Assembly (NCBI GenBank): GCA_002813285.1
Contig: PHTZ01000001.1
Location: 1,859,501-1,923,500 of the forward strand
Reading direction: 5' to 3'
DNA: 64,000 bases
DNA from: Flavobacteriaceae bacterium MAR_2009_75
GTDB taxonomy: Bacteria; Bacteroidota; Bacteroidia; Flavobacteriales; Flavobacteriaceae
Position 1 is the first letter of the stretch. Each line of letters starts with the position of its first letter. The notes below the pieces were generated by a model. That model saw only the letters and a program-made list of their open reading frames with translations, had not been told where the DNA came from and made no database searches. Made by a program: the position numbers and the translations under genes. Below, piece by piece: positions 9,040-17,089 of this stretch.

Positions 9040-10407
9040 ATGGTTGAAGCGAACATATTAATTATTGATGACAATAAGAGCGTTTTAAGCGCTCTTGAAA
9101 TTCTATTGCAATTTGAATATAAGAATATTCAGACCATTTCTAACCCCAATCAAATTACCTCATTCCCTAAGTTAAAAGAAATTGATATTGTGCTACTTGA
9201 TATGAACTTTTCTGCCGGGGTCAATACAGGTAATGAGGGTTTATACTGGTTACGTGAACTGCAAAAAAAGGCGCCCCAAACTTCAGTAATAATGATGACG
9301 GCCTATGGGGCCGTTGACCTGGCCGTGAAGGCGTTAAAAGAAGGTGCTTCAGATTTTATACTAAAACCTTGGAACAACGATAAGCTTTTGGCCACAGTGA
9401 AGTCAGCCTATGAACTCAGAAAATCAAAGCAAGAGGTCACCGAACTCAAACAAAAAGAAAGTCATCTAAAGCAGGTCATCAACCAAAGCAAAAATTACAT
9501 TATAGGCAATTCGAAGGCTTTAAACTCAGTACTGAAGTTGGTATCGAAGGTGGCGAAAACCGATGTCAACGTTTTGATAACGGGAGAAAACGGTACCGGA
9601 AAAGAACTGATTGCGCGAGAACTTCATAGACTATCAAGCCGTAACAACGAAGTTTTCATATCAGTTGATATGGGTTCGATTTCAGAAAATCTTTTTGAAA
9701 GTGAGCTGTTCGGGCACACCAAGGGCTCTTTTACCGATGCCAAAGAAGATAGGGCGGGAAAATTCGAGGCGGCTAACGGAGGCACTCTATTTCTAGATGA
9801 AATCGGCAACCTCTCATTATCTGCACAGGCAAAGTTACTCTCTGCTATTCAGAACAGAACCATCGTTCGTGTAGGGTCGAATAAAACTATTTCCGTTGAT
9901 ATTCGATTGATTTGTGCAACCAATGAGAATTTGGAACAAATGGTAGCAGACGGACTTTTCAGAGAAGATTTGTTATACCGTATCAACACCATACGAATTG
10001 AAGTACCGGCCCTGAGAGAAAGAGATCAAGATATTTTGGTTCTATCGGATTTCTACCTTAAAAAGTTTACTTCAAAATATGGAAAGCCCGGGTTACGAAT
10101 AAATCAATCTGCCCAAGAGAAGTTATTAAGTTATAGTTGGCCGGGGAATATTCGAGAGCTTTTACATACCATAGAAAGAGCGGTTATTTTATCTGAGGGA
10201 AATGTGTTGAAACCGGAAGATTTTTTACTTAGCAACAAGACCACGGTTTCATCAAATTTAAGCGGACCTTCAACCTTAGAAGAGATGGAACTCTTTATGA
10301 TTAATAGTGCTCTTGAACAAAACGAAGGAAATTATAGTGCGGCAGCCGAACAGTTGGGAATTTCTAGGCAGACACTTTACAATAAACTTAAAAGAACAGG
10401 AAAGTAA
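9040..10407 (+). CDS. Sigma-54-dependent response regulator (NtrC family)
   Basis: Three-domain activator of 455 aa. The receiver has acidic pocket D10/D11, phospho-acceptor Asp54 (VLLDMN) and Lys109 (LKPW). The AAA+ domain has Walker A GENGTGKE (about 182-189) and Walker B TLFLDEIGN. The Fis-type HTH at the C-terminus reads YSAAAEQLGISRQTLYNKL. The sigma-54-contacting loop is GSFTDA (229-234) rather than GAFTGA. The start ATG at 9040 lies 214 bp from the divergent TolC gene. The kinase gene follows after 10 bp, so the pair is co-transcribed. Most likely job: switching on the export operon in response to an envelope or substrate signal. Confidence 0.93.
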   Translation: MVEANILIIDDNKSVLSALEILLQFEYKNIQTISNPNQITSFPKLKEIDIVLLDMNFSAGVNTGNEGLYWLRELQKKAPQTSVIMMTAYGAVDLAVKALKEGASDFILKPWNNDKLLATVKSAYELRKSKQEVTELKQKESHLKQVINQSKNYIIGNSKALNSVLKLVSKVAKTDVNVLITGENGTGKELIARELHRLSSRNNEVFISVDMGSISENLFESELFGHTKGSFTDAKEDRAGKFEAANGGTLFLDEIGNLSLSAQAKLLSAIQNRTIVRVGSNKTISVDIRLICATNENLEQMVADGLFREDLLYRINTIRIEVPALRERDQDILVLSDFYLKKFTSKYGKPGLRINQSAQEKLLSYSWPGNIRELLHTIERAVILSEGNVLKPEDFLLSNKTTVSSNLSGPSTLEEMELFMINSALEQNEGNYSAAAEQLGISRQTLYNKLKRTGK

Positions 10408-10417
10408 GTGCACAAAA

Positions 10418-11764
10418 ATGGTCAGTAAACATATTTACATACAATTGGTTCTACGAATCATACTAATTACCCTTACCGCACTCTTGGCAGGTTTTCTGTT
10501 TTTTAGCGAACGCTACATACTTTCTTTTGTCATTCTTTTTTTGCTCGTTTTACAAACCTATTTTCTCATCTATTATGTCAATCAGACCAACCGAAAGATT
10601 GCTTATTTCTTTGATGCCATAAAAAATGAGGATTTCACCCTTCGATTTCCTGAAAAGCTTAGCGTGCAATCATTGAAAGAGCTGAACCATAGCCTTAATA
10701 TGTTGAATTCGTTGATTCAAGATATCCACCTAAAAAAACAGGCCCAAGAACAATTTTACCAAGAAATTCTCAAGCAGGCCGATATTGGTATTATGACCAT
10801 CAACTCAAAAGGCCATATTCTCTATGCCAATCCCACCATAGAGAAATTACTGAATTACCACCCCTTGAACCATGTTAAACAATTAAAACAAATCGACGAA
10901 AGTCTATACTCAAAATTCGCTGACCTAAAACCCTTTGACAGCAGTATACATCAATTGACCAATGAACGTGAAAAAACTGAGCTTGCGATAAAAGCAACCG
11001 CTGTAAATGTTGAAGAACAATCTCATTTATTGGTGGTCGTACAAGACATTCGCAAAGAGTTAGATGAGCGGGAAACCGACTCATGGGTGAAACTGATTCG
11101 TGTGCTCACCCATGAGATCATGAACACCATTACACCAATTACCTCAATTTCTGAATCTATTTTGAAGTATTACCAACTGGGGGAAACTTCAATAGCAGGG
11201 AAAGATTTGCCCGAACAACATTTGAAGAGTACGATTAAGGGCCTCGAAGTAATTCACGAACAGGGCAACGACTTGATGAATTTTGTACAGTCGTATCGAA
11301 AATTTCTTAGTGTACCAGAACCTGACAGAGAGCTTGTACCTGCCTCTAAGTTATTAGAAAAAGTTAGCCTTTTATTAGAAGAGCAATCGGAAATCGAACA
11401 TTTTAAAATTGAGACCTTGGTCGCTCCTAAAGATTTAGAACTCTTTATCGATGTTAAGCAAATCACTCAAGTTTTGGTGAATTTGGGTAAAAATGCAAAA
11501 CAATCGCTTGCGGCTCAAGAAGATGGAAAAATAAAATTTTTGGCCGGTGTCGATAAAAAAGATAAGAAATTCATACAGGTTTGGGACAATGGCCCAGGGA
11601 TACCTTCTGACCTTATCGATGAGATTTTCGTTCCTTTCTTTACCACCAAAAATACGGGTACCGGTATAGGGTTAAGTCTTTCTAAGCAAATTATGAGGTT
11701 GCACCGCGGCACTATTCAAGTAACTTCGGGCCAGCAGACCATTTTTACGTTGACTTTTGATTAA
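10418..11764 (+). CDS. Sensor histidine kinase, NtrY-like, partner of the sigma-54 regulator
   Basis: Membrane kinase of 448 aa counted from ATG 10418, chosen because the longer in-frame reading would overlap the preceding gene by about 100 bp. Two transmembrane helices (about 10-28 and 33-53) have almost no periplasmic loop between them. A HAMP-like linker and a PAS-like domain (about 115-215, ILKQADIGIMTI) follow. The phospho-acceptor is His232 in VLTHEIMNTITPI. The ATPase domain has the N-box NLGKNAKQ, G1 DNGPGIP and G2 GTGIGLSLSKQI. With the short loop it probably senses within or near the membrane. It sits 10 bp downstream of the regulator. Confidence 0.92.
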   Translation: MVSKHIYIQLVLRIILITLTALLAGFLFFSERYILSFVILFLLVLQTYFLIYYVNQTNRKIAYFFDAIKNEDFTLRFPEKLSVQSLKELNHSLNMLNSLIQDIHLKKQAQEQFYQEILKQADIGIMTINSKGHILYANPTIEKLLNYHPLNHVKQLKQIDESLYSKFADLKPFDSSIHQLTNEREKTELAIKATAVNVEEQSHLLVVVQDIRKELDERETDSWVKLIRVLTHEIMNTITPITSISESILKYYQLGETSIAGKDLPEQHLKSTIKGLEVIHEQGNDLMNFVQSYRKFLSVPEPDRELVPASKLLEKVSLLLEEQSEIEHFKIETLVAPKDLELFIDVKQITQVLVNLGKNAKQSLAAQEDGKIKFLAGVDKKDKKFIQVWDNGPGIPSDLIDEIFVPFFTTKNTGTGIGLSLSKQIMRLHRGTIQVTSGQQTIFTLTFD

Positions 11765-11771
11765 AATAAAG

Positions 11772-12107
11772 CTAACCCAGCTCTTTAAAGGGATCCCAAA
11801 AGTGCTTTTCTAAATTAATGATTTGATTATCAACTACCTTAACCCCTTCATTTTCTAACAATTGTTGCATCAAGTTGGTACCGTCGAAATGGTGTTTGCC
11901 CGTAAGCAGACCAGCTTTATTGACTACACGATGCGCAGGCACCCCTTCAACCGTGCCGGCCCCGTTCAATGCCCAACCTACCATTCTAGCACTGCGGGCG
12001 GCACCTAAATACTTGGCTATCGCCCCATAGGAAGTAACACGACCTTCAGGTATTTCTCTGGCCACCTCATACACTTTTTGAAAAAAATTTTTGTTCTCGG
12101 GTTTCAT
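11772..12107 (-). CDS. Alkyltransferase-like (ATL) protein, MGMT DNA-binding domain
   Basis: A small protein of 111 aa made only of the C-terminal DNA-binding domain of O6-alkylguanine transferases (VTSYGAIAKYLG, ARMVGWALNG). The active-site PCHR motif is PAHRVV (57-62), so Ala58 replaces the alkyl-accepting Cys and it cannot be a suicide methyltransferase. Family knowledge: ATL proteins bind O6-alkylguanine and hand the lesion to nucleotide excision repair. Its start overlaps the end of the LysE-type gene by 4 bp (ATGA), so the two are translationally coupled. Confidence 0.9.
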   Translation of the reverse strand: MKPENKNFFQKVYEVAREIPEGRVTSYGAIAKYLGAARSARMVGWALNGAGTVEGVPAHRVVNKAGLLTGKHHFDGTNLMQQLLENEGVKVVDNQIINLEKHFWDPFKELG

Positions 12108-12733
12108 CTGTAGAATATTCTCGAAAGCGTTATGGCCAAAAGAATTAGCATTAATAGACTTAAAATATAATTACTGTTCTTAGAAAATCTGTTGGTCTTG
12201 TTCTCTAACTTGTTGAAATATACCGTATACATGTATAATACCGCAAAAGTACCCAGACCCGCAGCGAGAATAAAGACAAGAATATCCGCAACCTGAAATT
12301 TGATCCATCCAGAGGCATTCCACATGATATTGAGTCCGCTATAATAGGGTATGGTCAATAGGTTGACAGCCCCCAACAGCATACCCTTGAAATAACTGTT
12401 CTTCTTGCTGACCTTAACAAATTCTGGCTTTTTTCGTTTCTTTTTTTTTGCCGCCACATAGAAATAGATAGTGAAAAATGCAAATACCCCGACCGCAAAC
12501 TTCAAGAGTAAATCGATAATTTCGGGGTTTTTATAAAGAAACTTTGAGATATATACCGCTATTGTGGCCTGCATAAGTACCACGGTCGAAACACCGAGAC
12601 TAAAGATAATACCGTTGGTCTTTCCTTTTTCTACACTGGTTTTAGCAGCGTTCATATTCAATAGACCAGGGGGCACCGTTGCCATGAAGGCAGCTGAGAA
12701 TGTAGCAAAGAATAAAATCAACAAATGCAACAT
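12104..12733 (-). CDS. LysE-family transporter
   Basis: Inner-membrane protein of 209 aa with about six hydrophobic helices. The N-terminus has the LysE/RhtB hallmark PPGLLNMNAAKTS, with the helices split by a basic loop (AAKKKKRKKPEF). Family role: export of amino acids or similar small molecules; the substrate cannot be read from sequence. It starts 2 bp after trmB and overlaps the ATL gene, so it lies inside the trmB operon. Confidence 0.85.
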   Translation of the reverse strand: MLHLLILFFATFSAAFMATVPPGLLNMNAAKTSVEKGKTNGIIFSLGVSTVVLMQATIAVYISKFLYKNPEIIDLLLKFAVGVFAFFTIYFYVAAKKKKRKKPEFVKVSKKNSYFKGMLLGAVNLLTIPYYSGLNIMWNASGWIKFQVADILVFILAAGLGTFAVLYMYTVYFNKLENKTNRFSKNSNYILSLLMLILLAITLSRIFYR

Positions 12734-12735
12734 GA

Positions 12736-13404
12736 TCAGTTAACCTTGAATTGAATATAGGTAATCGGTTTTCCGATTTCAAGGTACTGTTTTTCATAAA
12801 ATGTCTGAAGTTCCAATACTTCTTTTGGGCTTCCTTCATTTTTATACACATCGTGGTTCGCATAGGTAACCTCTAGCCCTAGACCATGTAATAAACCAAG
12901 GGTGTAGCCATGCATAAATTCACTATCGGTCTTTAGGTGCATTTTACCATCCGCTTTTAAAATACTCCGATACTTGGTCAGAAATGACTTATTGGTCATT
13001 CTATGTTTGGTACGCTTGTACTTTATTTGGGGATCGGGGAAAGTGATCCATATTTCAGAAATCTCGTTTTCAGCAAAGACCTCATCTACCAGCTCTATTT
13101 GGGTTCGTAGGAAAGCAACGTTCGACATGTTTTCTTCCATGGCCGTTTTGGCACCTCTCCAAAGGCGCGCACCTTTAATATCAATGCCTATAAAATTTTT
13201 AGAACCATCCCTTTGAGCAAGTCCTACAGTATATTCACCTTTGCCACAGCCTAATTCTAAAACTATTGGGTTATTATTACAAAAATGTTCTGCCCACTTA
13301 CCTCGAAGAGAAAATCCGTTCTTGATTTCTTCCCTACTGGGCTGAATCACATTTTCGAACCCTTCGTTCTCTCTAAATCTCTTAAGCTTGTTCTTACTTC
13401 CCAC
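12736..13404 (-). CDS. trmB: tRNA (guanine-N7-)-methyltransferase TrmB
   Basis: SAM-dependent methyltransferase of 222 aa that makes m7G46 in the variable loop of tRNAs. Motif I is VLELGCGKGEYT (about 48-59), the acidic loop NFIGIDIKGARLW follows, and the family signature EIWITFPDPQIKYKR with H(R)MTN lies in the C-terminal half. It starts 21 bp downstream of the PhoR-like kinase gene, so it may be read together with the two-component genes as well as with LysE/ATL behind it. Confidence 0.95.
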   Translation of the reverse strand: MGSKNKLKRFRENEGFENVIQPSREEIKNGFSLRGKWAEHFCNNNPIVLELGCGKGEYTVGLAQRDGSKNFIGIDIKGARLWRGAKTAMEENMSNVAFLRTQIELVDEVFAENEISEIWITFPDPQIKYKRTKHRMTNKSFLTKYRSILKADGKMHLKTDSEFMHGYTLGLLHGLGLEVTYANHDVYKNEGSPKEVLELQTFYEKQYLEIGKPITYIQFKVN

Positions 13405-13425
13405 TCAACACGACTTTTCTTAAAT

Positions 13426-14508
13426 TCAATTTTCAATATTTTTCAAATGATCTTCTTCATCCTCGTCCGTGGCCTTTTCCAAGGTAAATGAAAATTCAGA
13501 GCCTACACCTATTTCACTTTCGACATAAATTTTCTCTTTATGCGCTTCAATAATATGTTTTACAATCGACAGCCCTAAACCGGAACCTCCCTCACTACGG
13601 CTACCACTTTTATCGACCCGATAAAAACGTTCGAAAAGACGTGGAATATGCTGCTGAGGAATACCCTCGCCGTTATCGGTAACCCTAATAATGACCTTAT
13701 TTTTAATAAGATTTTCTACGCTCACCTCTGTCGTACCCTCTGGATGACCATATTTTATAGAGTTCACCAGTAGATTTGTGACCACTTGTTGAATTTTGTC
13801 TTTGTCTCCGAATACATATATAGGTTTACTATAATCCATATCAAAGGTGAGAACAATATTCTTTTTTTCGGTTTTCATTTCAAGAAGGTCGAAAACACTC
13901 TGAATAAGATCGATAATATCGAATTTCTCTTTTCTTAGATTAAGATCGCCCACCTCTAGTTTAGTAATAAGGTCAAGATCTTTAACAATGTAAATAAGAC
14001 GTTCTACCCCTTTATTGGCCCGTTGCAGGTATTTTTTTCGAACGCTTTTGTCATTGATCGCACCATCTAACAGCGTTTCTATATAACCTTGTACCGTAAA
14101 TAATGGAGTTTTCAATTCGTGGGAAACATTACCTAAAAAATCTTTTCGATATTCTTCACGAATCTTTAAAGTATCGATTTCTACCTTTTTGTCTTTGGCA
14201 AATTTCTCGATTTCTTCGGTCAAGGTTTTCATATCGGTGGTAATGGGTCCTGATACCAACGAAGAAGACTCTAATAAAGCCACATCGTCGTAAATCTGTT
14301 TGATACGGCGATAAATAAAATGTTCGATCCGAATTTGAAGCACAACAAAAGCGACAACGAATAGCAACAGAACAGTAACCGCGACCATTACCAGATGAAA
14401 GGAATTAAACAGAAATAAAATTCCGGATAAAACCAACGCAAAAACTAAAGAAATAAAGATGGAAGATCTGAGCGCAAACCGGTACGACCGTTTTAACTTT
14501 GTGGCCAT
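13426..14508 (-). CDS. phoR: Sensor histidine kinase, PhoR-like
   Basis: Kinase of 360 aa with two adjacent N-terminal transmembrane helices (about 14-34 and 38-58) and virtually no periplasmic sensor domain. A short linker precedes His130 in FLGNVSHELKTPLF, and the ATPase domain has an N-box NLLVNSIKYG, G1 DNGEGIP and G2 GSGLGLSIVKHI. The lack of a periplasmic domain matches PhoR, which senses phosphate through the Pst/PhoU complex at the membrane. The response-regulator gene lies 98 bp upstream. The Pho assignment rests on domain layout plus the PhoP/PhoB-like box before the regulator; other OmpR-type pairs remain possible. Confidence 0.85.
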   Translation of the reverse strand: MATKLKRSYRFALRSSIFISLVFALVLSGILFLFNSFHLVMVAVTVLLLFVVAFVVLQIRIEHFIYRRIKQIYDDVALLESSSLVSGPITTDMKTLTEEIEKFAKDKKVEIDTLKIREEYRKDFLGNVSHELKTPLFTVQGYIETLLDGAINDKSVRKKYLQRANKGVERLIYIVKDLDLITKLEVGDLNLRKEKFDIIDLIQSVFDLLEMKTEKKNIVLTFDMDYSKPIYVFGDKDKIQQVVTNLLVNSIKYGHPEGTTEVSVENLIKNKVIIRVTDNGEGIPQQHIPRLFERFYRVDKSGSRSEGGSGLGLSIVKHIIEAHKEKIYVESEIGVGSEFSFTLEKATDEDEEDHLKNIEN

Positions 14509-14606
14509 TTTTTACTTTGAGTTTATAACTAGCTGCACCACGTCGTACACCGTGGGCAAAAGCCCAAAATTAACGCAAATAAGTCAAACCGAAGGAAAGA
14601 TATGCG

Positions 14607-15293
14607 CTAGAGTACAAATTTGTACCCAACACCCTTGACGGTCTTAAAGTGGTTTTCACCAATTTTTTCACGAAGTTTTCTAATGTGTACATCGATGGTA
14701 CGGCCACCGACCACTACTTCATTACCCCAAACCCGATCAAGAATGACCTCTCTCTTGAACACTTTACTAGGCTTAGACGTCAACAATGCCAGTAGTTCGA
14801 ATTCTTTACGGGGAAGAACGATTTCTTCACCGTTATTTACAATTTTATACTCTTCTCTATTTATTACAATATTGCCCACCTTCACAATATCTTCTTGTGG
14901 CGATGCATCTTCTTTGAGCCTTCGTAAGAGGGCCTTTACCTTACTCACCAAAACTTTGGGTCGAATCGGTTTTGTAATATAATCATCGGCCCCGGCATCA
15001 AACCCGGCAACTTGAGAATAATCTTCACCGCGAGCCGTTAGAAAGGCGATAATAGTGTTTTCTAGACCCGTTGTGCCACGAATAATCTCGCAAGCCTCGA
15101 TTCCGTCCATTTCAGGCATCATTACATCTAAAATGATTAAGTGAGGCTGCTTTTTTTTGGCAATCGCCACACCCTCTACACCATTCTTGGCAGTAAAAAC
15201 CGTATACCCTTCCGAAGTAAGGTTGTACCCTATAATCTCCAGAATATCAGGCTCATCGTCTACCAATAGTATTTTAATGTCTTTCTTTTTCAT
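14607..15293 (-). CDS. phoB: Response regulator, OmpR/PhoB type
   Basis: Regulator of 228 aa counted from ATG 15293 (MKKKDIKILLVDDE). The ORF is open for 15 more codons, but that stretch looks non-coding. The receiver has D12/D13, Asp56 in LIILDVMMPEMDG and Lys108. The winged-helix Trans_reg_C domain (about 130-228) reads LPRKEFELLALL..RTIDVHIRKLREKIG and ends KGVGYKF. The adjacent kinase is its likely partner. The divergent intergenic region carries 11-bp-pitched TTAACA-like repeats, which suits direct-repeat binding by a PhoB-class protein and autoregulation. Confidence 0.9.
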   Translation of the reverse strand: MKKKDIKILLVDDEPDILEIIGYNLTSEGYTVFTAKNGVEGVAIAKKKQPHLIILDVMMPEMDGIEACEIIRGTTGLENTIIAFLTARGEDYSQVAGFDAGADDYITKPIRPKVLVSKVKALLRRLKEDASPQEDIVKVGNIVINREEYKIVNNGEEIVLPRKEFELLALLTSKPSKVFKREVILDRVWGNEVVVGGRTIDVHIRKLREKIGENHFKTVKGVGYKFVL

Positions 15294-15354
15294 TTGGTAC
15301 TGGTCTATGTTAACTGGCCGAAGATAAAGATAATACATGATCTCTTAAACCGCT

Positions 15355-15424
15355 TAACATTCATTTAATGTTATAACGTTAAACTAACATTATTGCAATA
15401 TACATTTAACATGTGCGTAACTCG
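15355..15424. promoter_or_regulatory. PhoB/PhoP-box-like operator: TTAACA-type direct repeats at 11-bp pitch
   Basis: Heptamers at 15355 (TAACATT) and 15366 (TAATGTT), at 15374 (TAACGTT) and 15385 (TAACATT), and at 15407 (TAACATG) and 15418 (TAACTCG) form three direct-repeat pairs, each exactly 11 bp apart. The second and third pairs are also in 11-bp register (15385 to 15407 is 22). Known boxes: E. coli PhoB uses 7-bp repeats with 4-bp spacers, and B. subtilis PhoP uses TTAACA-like repeats with about 5-bp spacers. The site lies between the regulator gene and the beta-helix lipoprotein gene, so it may control both. Confidence 0.65.
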
Positions 15425-15498
15425 ACTTTTACAGCCCCTAGCTTTATTTGCGGTGTTCAATTGTTGAGTACCAACTAATAAATACTCACACCTTAATT

Positions 15499-16977
15499 AT
15501 GAAACTTAATACTGACAAAATGAAAAGAATTGTATTTGCAATGATGGCTTTTGCCACATTAACCTTCGTTAGCTGTAGCGATGATGATGGCGGACCTGAT
15601 ACTTCATCAGAAACTTGTAGTGACGGAATTCAGAATAATGGTGAAACCGGAATCGATTGTGGAGGACCCAATTGTAATGCCTGCGAAGATTCAGTGGGAG
15701 ACCCTACATGTTCCGATGGTGTTCAGAATGGTGACGAAACCGGAATTGATTGTGGTGGTTCTTGTGAAGCCTGTGCTGAAAGCAGTGAAGTTACGGTTAG
15801 CGACAATGTTACCGAAGATACTACTTGGACTGCTGATAACATGTACTTCTTAGACGGAAGAATTTTCGTTGAGCCTGGTGCCACTTTGACTATCGAAGCC
15901 GGTACTATTATTAAAGGTAGTCCTGGAACAGGAGCAAATGCTTCTGTACTTGTAATTCCTGCTGGTGCGAACATCGAAGCAATCGGTACTGCTGAAGCCC
16001 CTATAATCTTTACTTCTTCTACTGACGATATTGCTATCGGTCAAACTTCTGGTTCTAATCTTGATGAGAATAACAGAGGTGAATGGGGTGGTCTAATCAT
16101 ATTAGGTAACGCACCTGTATCTCTTGATGGTGATGCACCACAGGCACAAATAGAAGGTCTTCCAACTGAGGATAACAACTTCGGTCTATATGGCGGCGAT
16201 GATCCTACAGATGACTCAGGCACACTTAAATACATCTCTATCAGACACGGTGGTGCTTTAATCGGTGAAGGAAACGAAATCAACGGACTAACCCTTGGTG
16301 CGGTTGGTTCAGGTACAGAAGTAGACCACATCGAAGTTGTTGCCAACGTTGATGATGGTATCGAATTCTTCGGAGGTACCGTAAACGCAACGAACCTTTT
16401 CGTTTGGGCGCAAGGTGATGATGCAATCGATATTGACCAAGCATATTCAGGTACTATTGACAATGTAGTTATCGTACAAGGTGGTGTTTCTGATCACGCC
16501 CTTGAAATTGACGGACCTGAAGGTTCATTGGAAGGTAGATTTACCTTGACCAATGTGACCATGTTCGGAAACGATGCTGCTGAAGATGGTGAATACGCCG
16601 ACTACAGAAGTAACGCGATGGGTATGACAAGCAATGTATATGCTGTAGGTTTCCCTGCAGGCAAAGATGTTGAACTTGACAACAATGCCGTGGCACAGAA
16701 CTTTCTTGATTGGGATGCTGATCGCACAATGGAAGTCGGTCTAGCGTTTGATGCTTGGGAAATCGAAGGGTTTGGAAATGAAATCTTCGTCGAAGGTGTT
16801 GCCAAAGACGACAACGATGTTGAAATCGAAGATCAAATTATCTTAGATCCGACATTTACTGAGAGAGCTGCAGACTGGACAACGATGATCGAAGCTGGCG
16901 CTACCGCTTCTGTTGGTGCCGATGTATCAGCATTCGCTTGGACATATGCTAACGTAAAAGCTAGTTTAGGCTTCTAA
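15499..16977 (+). CDS. Surface lipoprotein with two Cys-rich repeats and a beta-helix domain
   Basis: A 492-aa protein counted from ATG 15499 (MKLNTDKMKRIVF). The lipobox LTFVSC gives a lipidated Cys26 followed by SDDDGG, an acidic tail typical of Bacteroidota lipoproteins sent to the cell surface. Two copies of a C-x13-C-x(3-4)-C-x2-C module follow (residues 40-62 and 71-92, each with the DGxQNG.ETGIDCGG core), looking like disulfide-bonded, possibly Ca-binding repeats. The rest is Gly/Asp/Asn-rich with an IIKGSPGTG..LVIPAGA start, consistent with a right-handed beta-helix. No T9SS domain. It is followed by a hairpin terminator and a TonB-dependent receptor. The function is unknown; by context it may bind a phosphorus-containing or other ligand for the receptor. 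Confidence 0.82.
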   Translation: MKLNTDKMKRIVFAMMAFATLTFVSCSDDDGGPDTSSETCSDGIQNNGETGIDCGGPNCNACEDSVGDPTCSDGVQNGDETGIDCGGSCEACAESSEVTVSDNVTEDTTWTADNMYFLDGRIFVEPGATLTIEAGTIIKGSPGTGANASVLVIPAGANIEAIGTAEAPIIFTSSTDDIAIGQTSGSNLDENNRGEWGGLIILGNAPVSLDGDAPQAQIEGLPTEDNNFGLYGGDDPTDDSGTLKYISIRHGGALIGEGNEINGLTLGAVGSGTEVDHIEVVANVDDGIEFFGGTVNATNLFVWAQGDDAIDIDQAYSGTIDNVVIVQGGVSDHALEIDGPEGSLEGRFTLTNVTMFGNDAAEDGEYADYRSNAMGMTSNVYAVGFPAGKDVELDNNAVAQNFLDWDADRTMEVGLAFDAWEIEGFGNEIFVEGVAKDDNDVEIEDQIILDPTFTERAADWTTMIEAGATASVGADVSAFAWTYANVKASLGF

Positions 16978-17019
16978 TAAAAATTGAAGAGAGCCAATTG
17001 AATTGGCAACCTAAGATAT

Positions 17020-17063
17020 AATTGCTCGCTTCCATTATCATGAAGCGAGCAATTTATTTTTTT
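17020..17063 (+). terminator. Strong hairpin with T-rich tail between the lipoprotein and receptor genes
   Basis: AATTGCTCGCTTC and its complement GAAGCGAGCAATT form a 13-bp stem followed by TTATTTTTTT. It should end or attenuate transcription of the lipoprotein gene, letting the first gene be made in excess over the receptor downstream. Confidence 0.85.
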
Positions 17064-17089
17064 AAAATGATATTGTAAAATTATACGAA

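Noticed and set aside
14620-14982. 120-codon open frame on the plus strand across the PhoB-like gene
   Set aside because: Antisense shadow of a clear OmpR-type regulator; no protein family or signal visible.
16041-16463. 140-codon open frame on the minus strand inside the beta-helix lipoprotein gene
   Set aside because: It is rich in Ser/Pro, has no recognisable domain or ribosome-binding context, and mirrors the repetitive Gly/Asp codons of the real gene.
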